12,384 bases of DNA from JBMNTQ01 sp050945815. GTDB taxonomy: Bacteria; Bacillota; Clostridia; Christensenellales; JBMNTQ01. Positions 5,545 through 12,255 of the stretch are shown one piece after another (the first letter of the stretch is position 1; each line of letters opens with the position of its first letter). The DNA lies in contig JBMNTQ010000046.1 in the NCBI GenBank assembly GCA_050945815.1, positions 1 to 12,384 on the forward strand, in the 5' to 3' direction. A model generated the notes under the pieces. That model ran no database searches. It worked only from the letters and a program-made list of their open reading frames with translations, and had not been told where the DNA came from. The position numbers were made by a program, and so were the translations under genes.

Positions 5545-7332
5545 TTGACACATTATCCTAAAATCGGAATCCGCCCGATTCTGGATGGGCGCTGGGGCGG
5601 AACGCGTGAAGGCATGGAGGAGCAGACCCGCAATATGGCGGTTGCCGCCAAGCAATTGATACAGAGCCATCTTCGGTATTCCGATGGTACGCCCGTTCAA
5701 TGTGTAATTGCCCAAGACAACATCGGCGGCGGGGAGGAAGCCGCCCGCTGCGCGCTGCAGTTTGCCGCAGAGAATGTGTGCGCCACGCTGTCTGTGACGC
5801 CTTGCTGGTGCTATGGCAGCGAGACATTTGACATGGACCCCATGACCATTAAGGCCGTCTGGGGCCTGAACGCTACCGAGCGCCCGGGTGCGGTCTATCT
5901 GGCTGCGGTGCTGGCCGCCCATGCCCAGAGGGGATTGCCCGCATTCTCCATATACAGCCGCGATGTGCAGGACGCCGACGACAGCCGCATCCCCGGTGAC
6001 GTCCAAGAAAAGATCCTGAAGTTTGTGAAATGCGCCCTTGCCGTGGGCGAGATGCGTCATAAATCCTACGTCAACATTGGCAGCGTATCCATGGGCATTG
6101 CCGGCTCTCACTGCGATCCGCTGTTCTTCCAGAAGTACTTGGGGATGCGCGACGAGTGGGTGGATATGACCGAGGTGCTGCGCAGAATGGCGCTGGACAT
6201 CTACGATCCTGCCGAGTATGAAATGGCGCTCGCATGGACTAAGGCCAATTGTCCCGAGGGCTTTGATCCCAACGAGGGCAAAGAACTGCACCCGATTAAG
6301 GTCAAAAGCCGCGTCATTCCAAAGGAAAAGACATGGGAGTTCATGGTTAAACACCATCTGATTGTGCGGGACATTCTGTTTGGCAACCCGAAGCTAGCCG
6401 AATTGGGATGGAATGAAGAAGCCTTGGGCAGAAACGCCATCGCCGGCGGTTTTCAAGGTCAGCGCATGTGGAGCGACTGGCTGCCCAATGCGGATTTTAT
6501 AGAGGCCATCATGGCTTCCACATTTGACTGGAGGGGCCCTCGCCGGCCGACCGCGTTTGCCACCGAGAATGATACGCTTAATGCGGTATCTATGTTGTTT
6601 GGCACGCTGCTGACCCACACTGCACCCTGCTTTCATGATGTGCGCACCTATTGGAGCCCCCTGGCGGTGGAGCGCGTCACCGGGCAAGCCCCGCAGGGCG
6701 CGGCCCAGGACGGCTTCATCCACCTCATCAATTCGGGCGCCACGGCGCTCGATGCCACCGGCTGTAGCCGTGATGAGCGGAACCAGCCCACCATGAAGCC
6801 GTTTTGGCAGATGACACAGGCCGATATCGATGCCTGCCTGCGGGCCACCGACTGGTGCCCGGCCACCACGGACGACTTTCGGGGCGGAGGGTTCTCTTCA
6901 CACTTTCGCACCCAACACGAGATGCCCGTCACGATGCTACGCGTAAACCTGATTGATGGGCTGGGCCCGGCGCTGCAAGTCGCAGAAGGTCGAACGGTCG
7001 TGCTTGAGGATGCCATTCACGATTCGCTCGACGCGCGCACCAATCCATCTTGGCCTACTACCTGGTTTGTGCCGAGGCTGACCCAAAGCGGCGCCTTCCG
7101 CGATGTATACAGCGTCATGGCCAATTGGGGGGCAAACCACGGCGTGACCGTCTACGGCCATGTGGGGGATCTGCTCATTACACTGGCATCCATGCTGCGC
7201 ATCCCTGTAACCATGCACAACGTACCTGAGGAGCGCATCTTCCGCCCGCACTGCTGGGCTGCATTTGGCGCGGACGATGCCATTGGCGCGGATATGCGTG
7301 CCTGTAAGCAATACGGTCCGCTATATCGCTGA
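5545..7332 (+). CDS. fucI: L-fucose / D-arabinose isomerase
   Basis: The 595-residue protein aligns end to end with E. coli FucI (591 residues), a hexameric cytoplasmic Mn-dependent ketol isomerase converting L-fucose to L-fuculose and D-arabinose to D-ribulose. Conserved blocks include PKIGIRPILDGR, VTPCWCYGSETFDMDP, NATERPGAVYLAA and DVQDADD. Metal and catalytic residues are Glu341 (ATEND), Asp365 (HDVRTYW) and His532 (GANHGV), each offset by four from E. coli Glu337, Asp361 and His528. Translation starts at TTG, supported by AGGAGG at 5531-5536, eight bases away. It lies between a GH172 hydrolase and a sugar ABC transporter, with no fucosidase, fuculokinase or fuculose aldolase in view. 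That makes D-arabinose the more likely physiological substrate here, which is inference; L-fucose remains possible. Confidence 0.96.
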   Translation: MTHYPKIGIRPILDGRWGGTREGMEEQTRNMAVAAKQLIQSHLRYSDGTPVQCVIAQDNIGGGEEAARCALQFAAENVCATLSVTPCWCYGSETFDMDPMTIKAVWGLNATERPGAVYLAAVLAAHAQRGLPAFSIYSRDVQDADDSRIPGDVQEKILKFVKCALAVGEMRHKSYVNIGSVSMGIAGSHCDPLFFQKYLGMRDEWVDMTEVLRRMALDIYDPAEYEMALAWTKANCPEGFDPNEGKELHPIKVKSRVIPKEKTWEFMVKHHLIVRDILFGNPKLAELGWNEEALGRNAIAGGFQGQRMWSDWLPNADFIEAIMASTFDWRGPRRPTAFATENDTLNAVSMLFGTLLTHTAPCFHDVRTYWSPLAVERVTGQAPQGAAQDGFIHLINSGATALDATGCSRDERNQPTMKPFWQMTQADIDACLRATDWCPATTDDFRGGGFSSHFRTQHEMPVTMLRVNLIDGLGPALQVAEGRTVVLEDAIHDSLDARTNPSWPTTWFVPRLTQSGAFRDVYSVMANWGANHGVTVYGHVGDLLITLASMLRIPVTMHNVPEERIFRPHCWAAFGADDAIGADMRACKQYGPLYR

Positions 7333-7361
7333 ACTTGGCCGACCCTATAACCGCTATTATT

Positions 7362-7375
7362 ATGGTGCGCACCAT
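7362..7375. promoter_or_regulatory. Perfect 14-bp palindrome upstream of the binding-protein gene
   Basis: ATGGTGCGCACCAT is perfectly symmetric and lies in the 72-base gap between fucI and the binding-protein gene, about 30 bases before its ATG. As DNA it could bind a dimeric regulator; as RNA it would form only a 5-bp hairpin with a GCGC loop. No good promoter was seen beside it. Confidence 0.4.
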
Positions 7376-7404
7376 GATATACATTATCAAAAGGAGGCTA
7401 TCTC

Positions 7405-8646
7405 ATGAAAAGGACTCTGATTTCGGTGCTGCTCGCGACGATTCTTCTGTTGTCCGCACTCCCGATTTCCATGGCCGAGGACGTTTCCAATGTGGTTTTT
7501 ATCTCCAACAACCTTGGGTACGAAGAATTGCTGCAAGAATACATCGATACTTGGAACGCCAGCAACCCCGACCTGCAGGTGGAACTCTACACCGGATCGG
7601 GCACCACCGAGGAATACTGGACGCAGCTATCGGCCGCATTTGCGGCGGGCAATGGATATGATATCTATATGATGTCGCCGTCTTACTTTCAGCAGTATAT
7701 CGACAATGGCATGTGTCTTGAACTCAACGACTGGTTTGAGGACTCTGAGGGCTGGTACGATTATGCCATTAATGATGTAACGCGCAACGGCAACATCTAC
7801 GGCTACCCGGCGTTTAATGATCTGATGGCCCTGTACGTCAATACCGATCTGCTTGAGAAGTATGGCTATTCGCTGCCTGATGTGACCTATACTTGGGATG
7901 AGTTCATTGAAATATGCTCTACGATTGCCGAGGGTGAGGGCCTCTATGGCTTTATGCAGTCCATCATCTTTGAGGGCTACGGCCAGTTTGAGTGGTATCC
8001 TGAGCTGTGGTGCGCCGGCGGAGACATTCTGACTGGTGATGAAGTGCTGACCAATAAAGAAGGGGTTAAAAAAGCGCTGGGCTTCTGGCGCGACATCATC
8101 AATAGCCCGGGCGGCTGTCCCGACATGGGCCAATCGGTCGACTACTTCATCAACAAAATGTGTTTCTCGTTTGTAGGCGGCCAGTGGAACCTGAACAACC
8201 TGAACGATGCCGAGGAGGAAGGCGTACTCGACATCAACTGGACGGTGTTGCCCTATCCCACCGAAACCAAGGAAGACACTCCCTATACCGTCATGGGCGG
8301 CTGGAAGTATTGCGTGTACAAGGATGGCAAAAACCCCGGGCGCTGCGCCGACTTCCTCAAGTGGCTGTTGGATGAATCCGACTTCCAGGGCGTGGCCGCC
8401 GAACACTTCCTCAAGTGGGCGCCCAAGCAGTCCGTGGTGGAATCGCTTGATTTCTACGATGAGGGCGGCATGAAGCTGTTCAAGGACAACATCATCAACA
8501 AGGCCAACAAGGGCATGGAACCTGCCTATGGTTCGTTGGAACTGGCTGCCATCGGCGATGCGCTGGAGGCCGCGCTGTTTGATGCGTCCGCCTCGCTGGA
8601 CGACATTGTCGACAAGCTGGAGGCCGATCTAAACGAACTCAGATAG
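7405..8646 (+). CDS. Sugar ABC transporter substrate-binding protein (family 1)
   Basis: The 413-residue protein has the form of a carbohydrate-binding extracellular solute-binding protein of the CUT1 (MalE/UgpB-like) class. It opens with a signal peptide: KR at positions 2-3, a hydrophobic core (LISVLLATILLLSALPI) and a probable signal peptidase I site after SMA (residue 24). The mature part contains typical features such as IDTWNASNPDLQVELY and, later, MMSPSYFQQYIDNG and GGWKYCVY. It captures sugar or oligosaccharide outside the membrane and delivers it to the two permeases encoded next. AAGGAGG precedes the ATG. Unusually for a Gram-positive binding protein there is no lipobox cysteine, so membrane anchoring is not explained. 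Its ligand is inferred from the neighbours (a D-arabinofuranose- or D-fructofuranose-containing glycan). Confidence 0.93.
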   Translation: MKRTLISVLLATILLLSALPISMAEDVSNVVFISNNLGYEELLQEYIDTWNASNPDLQVELYTGSGTTEEYWTQLSAAFAAGNGYDIYMMSPSYFQQYIDNGMCLELNDWFEDSEGWYDYAINDVTRNGNIYGYPAFNDLMALYVNTDLLEKYGYSLPDVTYTWDEFIEICSTIAEGEGLYGFMQSIIFEGYGQFEWYPELWCAGGDILTGDEVLTNKEGVKKALGFWRDIINSPGGCPDMGQSVDYFINKMCFSFVGGQWNLNNLNDAEEEGVLDINWTVLPYPTETKEDTPYTVMGGWKYCVYKDGKNPGRCADFLKWLLDESDFQGVAAEHFLKWAPKQSVVESLDFYDEGGMKLFKDNIINKANKGMEPAYGSLELAAIGDALEAALFDASASLDDIVDKLEADLNELR

Positions 8647-8664
8647 AAACCAGAAAACAGGAAA

Positions 8665-8718
8665 GGGATCCGGTTCGTTCTGCCCGCCCCGGCTGTGATC
8701 CGCCGGGGCGGGGATCCC
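8665..8718 (+). promoter_or_regulatory. Strong GC hairpin between binding-protein and permease genes
   Basis: A perfect 11-bp stem (8683-8693 with 8702-8712) with an 8-nt loop is extended by outer arms GGGATC (8665-8670) and GATCCC (8713-8718) across a one-sided internal loop. There is no T-run, so it is not a classic terminator. Hairpins in this position, as after malE in E. coli, protect upstream mRNA and allow more binding protein than permease to be made. Confidence 0.7.
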
Positions 8719-8743
8719 ATGCACAGCAAGGGGGAATACACCA

Positions 8744-9646
8744 ATGACCCAGGGTATTTGGATTGGCGAGAGGATGAACCGCAAGAAACGGGAGATGCTC
8801 TTTGGATATCTCTTTCTTGCTCCGGCGCTGGCCTGCCTGATCACGTTTATCTTCGTTCCGATTTTTTGGGCGGTGGAGCTTTCGCTGTATGATTACAATG
8901 TAATATCCCAAAAGGAATTTATCGGCATCGGCAATTTCACCAAAATGATATCGGATGCCAAGTGGGCCAACTCGCTCGATAAGACGTGGAAATATGTGGT
9001 TCTCTTTGTACCTTCCATATTTCTGATATCGCTGGCTCTGGCGCTTATCATTAAGCATATTACCAAATTATCCGGCTTCTTCCGCACCAGTTTCTTTTTG
9101 CCCATCATCGTTTCATCCACTGCGGCGGGCGCCATCTTCAAGATGGTTTTTAACAGGAACGCCGGCTTCCTCAATGCGTTTATCCGCCTGATGGGTGGCT
9201 CGAACCTCAACTGGCTGGGCGACCCAAGCAGGGCGCTTATCTGCTGTGTAATTCTGGCGGTATGGCTTGGCATGGGCTACAATATGATTGTGTTTCTGGC
9301 TGGCCTGCAGGACATCCCCAAGGATTACTATGAAGCGGCCTCCATCGATGGGGCGACCAGTTGGCAGCAGTTTCTTCACATAACCTTTCCCGGGCTGGCC
9401 CAGACCAGCATATTCATACTGACCATGTCCATCATCAACGCGTTCCAGGCGTTTGACGGCATCAAGATGCTGACCAACGGCGGCCCCAACGATATGACGC
9501 AATTGGCCGTGCTGCGGATCTATGAAAATGCGTTTATCCATTTTCAGATGGGCTATTCCTGTGCGCAATCGCTTGTGCTGTTTGGCATCATACTGGTGAT
9601 AACGGCCATTCAACTTAAAGCGACTTCCTCTCTCGCGGATCATTAG
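8744..9646 (+). CDS. CUT1-type sugar ABC transporter permease (MalF/UgpA-like)
   Basis: The 300-residue integral membrane protein has about six hydrophobic segments, the first at residues 19-43 (LFGYLFLAPALACLITFIF). The EAA loop that contacts the transport ATPase reads EAASIDGATSWQQF, starting at Glu197. It forms one half of the membrane channel, with the next gene supplying the other. The ATG at 8744 follows AAGGGGGA at a good distance; an internal ATG giving MNRKKREM is a possible shorter start. Its stop codon TAG (9644-9646) is part of the AGGAGG ribosome binding site of the next gene, implying tight translational coupling. No cognate ATPase is encoded nearby, as is common in Firmicutes where one MsmK-like ATPase serves several importers. 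Confidence 0.94.
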   Translation: MTQGIWIGERMNRKKREMLFGYLFLAPALACLITFIFVPIFWAVELSLYDYNVISQKEFIGIGNFTKMISDAKWANSLDKTWKYVVLFVPSIFLISLALALIIKHITKLSGFFRTSFFLPIIVSSTAAGAIFKMVFNRNAGFLNAFIRLMGGSNLNWLGDPSRALICCVILAVWLGMGYNMIVFLAGLQDIPKDYYEAASIDGATSWQQFLHITFPGLAQTSIFILTMSIINAFQAFDGIKMLTNGGPNDMTQLAVLRIYENAFIHFQMGYSCAQSLVLFGIILVITAIQLKATSSLADH

Positions 9647-9663
9647 GAGGTATGGGACTCATT

Positions 9664-10476
9664 ATGAAGAACAACCGCAAATTATTGGTGTACATCCCGG
9701 CGGCGCTTCTTACGGTCATCACCGTGTATCCCATGCTGTGGACGCTCGCTGCATCGTTTAGCCTCAAGACGCAGTTGGGGCGCGCCTCCATCATCCCCGC
9801 CGGGTTCACATTGAAGAACTACCAGGAGTTATTTGTCAAGGAGAACTTCTTGCTATACATCGGTAATACATTTATTTACGCCATTGCCGCCACATCCCTT
9901 CAATTGCTGTTTAACTCCATGGCCGGCTATTCGCTATCCAGGCTGAACTATCCCGGACGCAGCGCCATGCTGATGGTGTTTCTCTCTACACTGATGGTGC
10001 CCTTTTCGGTGATACTGATTCCTTTGTACCTGCTCATCAGCCGCATGGGGGTAACCAACTCCTACTGGGCGCTTATCCTTCCGTCCATGGCTTCAGGATA
10101 CGGTGTATTTATGCTGCGCCAATTTTATATGAGCATCCCCAAGGATTTGGAGGATGCTGGGTATATCGACGGACTTTCTTACTTTGGCGTGTACACCCAT
10201 ATTGTGGTGCCGCTGTCTAAGCCCATCATGCTGGCGCTGGGGTTGTTCGCATTTATTGGATGCTGGAATAACCTGCTTTGGCCGCTCATTATCAACACCA
10301 ACAAGGCTTATTGGACGATCACTGTGGGGCTTAAGTCCTTCCAGGACAACCGCTCCACCGATTGGAATGCCGTTTTAACCGGGGCCGCAGTCAGCATGAT
10401 GCCCATTGCGCTTTTGTTTATTTCCTTTCAGAAGTCTCTTGTGGAGGGTATTAAGCTGTCCGGAATGAAACTGTAG
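9664..10476 (+). CDS. CUT1-type sugar ABC transporter permease (MalG/UgpE-like)
   Basis: The 270-residue inner-membrane protein has about six hydrophobic segments and a degenerate EAA loop (DAGYIDGLSYF, Asp164 in place of the usual first Glu) that should dock on the ATPase. It pairs with the preceding permease. An ATG at 9652 is in frame, but the ribosome binding site AGGAGG (9645-9650) leaves only one base before it. The ATG at 9664, giving MKNNRKLLVYIPAALL, is therefore preferred, although its 13-base spacing is long. The protein ends in a typical MalG-like EGIKLSGMKL. A ruined second GH172 gene begins directly downstream, so the transcription unit once extended further. Confidence 0.93.
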   Translation: MKNNRKLLVYIPAALLTVITVYPMLWTLAASFSLKTQLGRASIIPAGFTLKNYQELFVKENFLLYIGNTFIYAIAATSLQLLFNSMAGYSLSRLNYPGRSAMLMVFLSTLMVPFSVILIPLYLLISRMGVTNSYWALILPSMASGYGVFMLRQFYMSIPKDLEDAGYIDGLSYFGVYTHIVVPLSKPIMLALGLFAFIGCWNNLLWPLIINTNKAYWTITVGLKSFQDNRSTDWNAVLTGAAVSMMPIALLFISFQKSLVEGIKLSGMKL

Positions 10477-10491
10477 AGGCGGCGAAGCCGA

Positions 10492-11290
10492 GTGATACTG
10501 TTTCAATCTGCCCAACCATCATGGCTATGTAACGCGCGTGGTCGCGCCAGAGAACTCCACCAGTGAAAAGGGTGGTGCCTGCCGCGCCATGCCGGAGGAT
10601 TCGCCCTTTGGCTAGGCTGCCGGCAGGTTGGGCGTGGGCTGGAAGGTCAACCCATTCATTGGACTTAAGGCCGGCGAAACTACCGCCCTGAGGATGCCGA
10701 AGCCCCCGGTGTCATTACATATTTCTGGATCGCTACCGATCATAGTTGTCTAAGCGAACTTATATTGCGGATATACTGGGATGGCGAAGAGCAACCCTCG
10801 GTGGAATGCCCGCTAGGCGCCTTCTTTGCAATGGGGCGCGATTTTGCGCGGCACACGGTCACCAGTGCCATGGTCACCGTGGCGCCCGAATCCGGAATGA
10901 AGTGGTATTGGCCATGCCTTTGCGCCGCCACGTCCGCGTGACGCTAGGACATCAAGGAGCATAGGATGTGCGCATTGCATTCAAACTGCAGTATGATCTG
11001 CGACCCGTCGAGCAATTTGCCGCCTATTTCCATGCGCAATACCGCCGCTGCATGACCAGCACCACCCGTCCGGAACACACGATTCTGGATGGAGTCCGAG
11101 GCCAGGGGGGATAGCAGGCACATATTTGGCGTGGAATCCAACATCAACTGGCTGGTGGGCGAGGTCGAAGTCAAGTTTTACTTAGACGGCGATGATGGAT
11201 ATTCGACCATCGCCGATACGGGTACGGAGGGCTGCTTTGGGGGCGCTTGGAATTTCGGCGCGCCCGGCCAACTGCCGCCCGGCCGCTGCC
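10492..11290 (+). pseudogene. Second GH172 (DUF2961) hydrolase gene, degenerate and truncated
   Basis: Translating across frames gives a clear paralogue of the protein at 4424-5521. Matching segments are PENSTSEKGGACRA, LGVGWKVNPF, LILRIYWDGEEQPSVE, LGAFFAMG, YFHAQYRRCMTS, VEVKFYLDGDD and FGGAWNFG. The gene is dead: in-frame stops occur at 10613-10615, 10962-10964 and 11112-11114, and the frame shifts near 10690 and near 10910. The catalytic motif GTEDYF has become GTEGCF and GEGE has become GEVE. About the last quarter is missing where the IS5-family element begins at 11292, and it does not resume beyond the element. The position right after the permeases suggests the cluster once encoded two GH172 enzymes, perhaps for different linkages. 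Confidence 0.88.
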
Positions 11291-11291
11291 A

Positions 11292-11913
11292 GAGTCTGTT
11301 TCATAAATTATATCCTCTAAAAGCCCGAGCATACATATACCGATTGACATGAAAACCAAAAGGGGATTCTGCTCAGACGTCGAACCAACCCTGTAAGGGG
11401 TGGAAGCAATGAAAAAAGCGATTCGACGTTATGAACTGAGCGATGTAGAATGGATGCGCTCAAGCCGCTTTTCCCCGAACGGCAGAGCGCCGATCGCGGT
11501 CGTCCATGGCGCGACCCGCGCGAGATCCTCAGCGGCATCTTCTGGATTGCACGTAGCGGGCAGCCTGGCGGGATTTGCCGCAGCGATACGGCCCCTGGCA
11601 GACAGTGTGTAAGCGGTTCGTCGAAATGCAAAAGAGCGGCCTGCTCGAGCAAGTCTACGCGGGTACATCGCTGATCGCAGTGTCGACTTCTGCATCCTGC
11701 CCAAGTCCAACGAGGCGGCCCCTTGGTTTTTCGACCGATGGCGCTACAAAGAGCGCCATCTGATTGAGTGTTTCTTCCTGAAGCTCAAAGAGTTTCGTCG
11801 TGTTGCCACCCGATATGACAAGCTCGCTACGCGCTTTCTCACCTTCGTCCACTTGGCTTGAATTCGCATTTTGCTTGCATAATTCAGATACTTATGAAGT
11901 GTGAAACAGACTC
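11292..11913 (+). mobile_element. Internally deleted IS5-family (IS427-like) insertion sequence
   Basis: Terminal inverted repeats GAGTCTGTTTCA (11292-11303) and TGAAACAGACTC (11902-11913) are perfect complements over 12 bases, 13 counting the flanking A/T. The 622-bp interval contains the two ends of an IS5-family transposase gene with the middle missing; intact relatives are usually about 0.85-0.9 kb. No clear target duplication was found (flanks CCA and TAA). It truncates the second GH172 gene on its left. Its right end is repeated as a solitary copy at 2583-2640. Confidence 0.85.
11409..11861 (+). pseudogene. IS5-family DDE transposase, internally deleted and frameshifted
   Basis: The start ATGAAAAAAGCG follows GGGGTGG and reads MKKAIRRYELSDVEW. 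The frame shifts at about 11450 into LKPLFPERQSADRGRPWRDP and IFWIARSG, and again near 11565 into PQRYGPWQTVCKRFVEMQ, the usual N-terminal domain of IS5/IS427 transposases. After LLEQ the central catalytic region with the first Asp residues is gone. A third frame then gives the C-terminal part, with WRYKERHLIECFFLKLKEFR, which carries the DDE glutamate, and RYDKLATRFLTFVHLA before TGA. The solitary copy at 2.6 kb shows that the original gene continued with CIRILLA. It cannot encode an active transposase. Confidence 0.85.
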
Positions 11914-12177
11914 TAAGAAACTCACAAGATTCCTGCTCAGCAATTTTCTGCAAGTTTGCAACTCCTTTTCGGTTGTGTTTTTTGTTGCTATAGGCCCGCA
12001 ATATGCTTTAGAAGGGGAGATCATGATCTTCTTTTGCTTTTTCCTGTGCAGTTGTCAGGCCGCACTTCGATTTTAAAGCAAAAGCAGTTTTAAAGACAGG
12101 GGAGGGGAAGATTCCACCACGCCGATGCATTGAAAAATACCAGGGGATACATTATAAATATTTTATACTTAAATTAT
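11914..12177. other. Gene-free AT-rich spacer
   Basis: No credible gene is visible between the IS element and the promoter at 12178. The stretch holds a 12-bp palindrome AGATCATGATCT (12018-12029) and a 10-bp inverted repeat CTTTTGCTTT / AAAGCAAAAG (12031-12040 and 12075-12084) with a 34-base spacer. Neither has a clear role. Confidence 0.5.
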
Positions 12178-12206
12178 TTGAATTTTGCACAATATAATTG
12201 TATAAT
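12178..12206 (+). promoter_or_regulatory. Predicted sigma-70 promoter of the lipoprotein gene
   Basis: A -35 TTGAAT (12178-12183) and a perfect -10 TATAAT (12201-12206) are 17 bases apart. Transcription would begin near 12213, about 40 bases before the ATG at 12256. A second TATAAT overlaps at 12193-12198. Confidence 0.6.
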
Positions 12207-12255
12207 ACCCGTATGCTTTGGCTTTTACGGCAGCAGCAGGGGGGTGTGGCTGAAA

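Noticed and set aside
5458..6357. Minus-strand frame of 299 codons within fucI
   Set aside because: It lies entirely opposite the end of GH172 and fucI, whose identities are certain; it is a GC-rich antisense shadow.
7627..8406. Minus-strand frame of 259 codons within the binding-protein gene
   Set aside because: It is antisense to a clear family-1 solute-binding protein and shows no independent motifs.
9652..9663. Start of the second permease at ATG 9652
   Set aside because: The AGGAGG site leaves only one base before this ATG, too close for initiation; ATG 9664 is preferred.
11655..11852. Minus-strand frame GEKARSELVISGGNTTKLF
   Set aside because: It is antisense to the IS5 transposase C-terminus, whose plus-strand motifs are unmistakable.
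12023..12076. Possible 17-residue peptide MIFFCFFLC
   Set aside because: It has a GGGGAG upstream but is very short, lies in a palindromic region and has no recognisable role.
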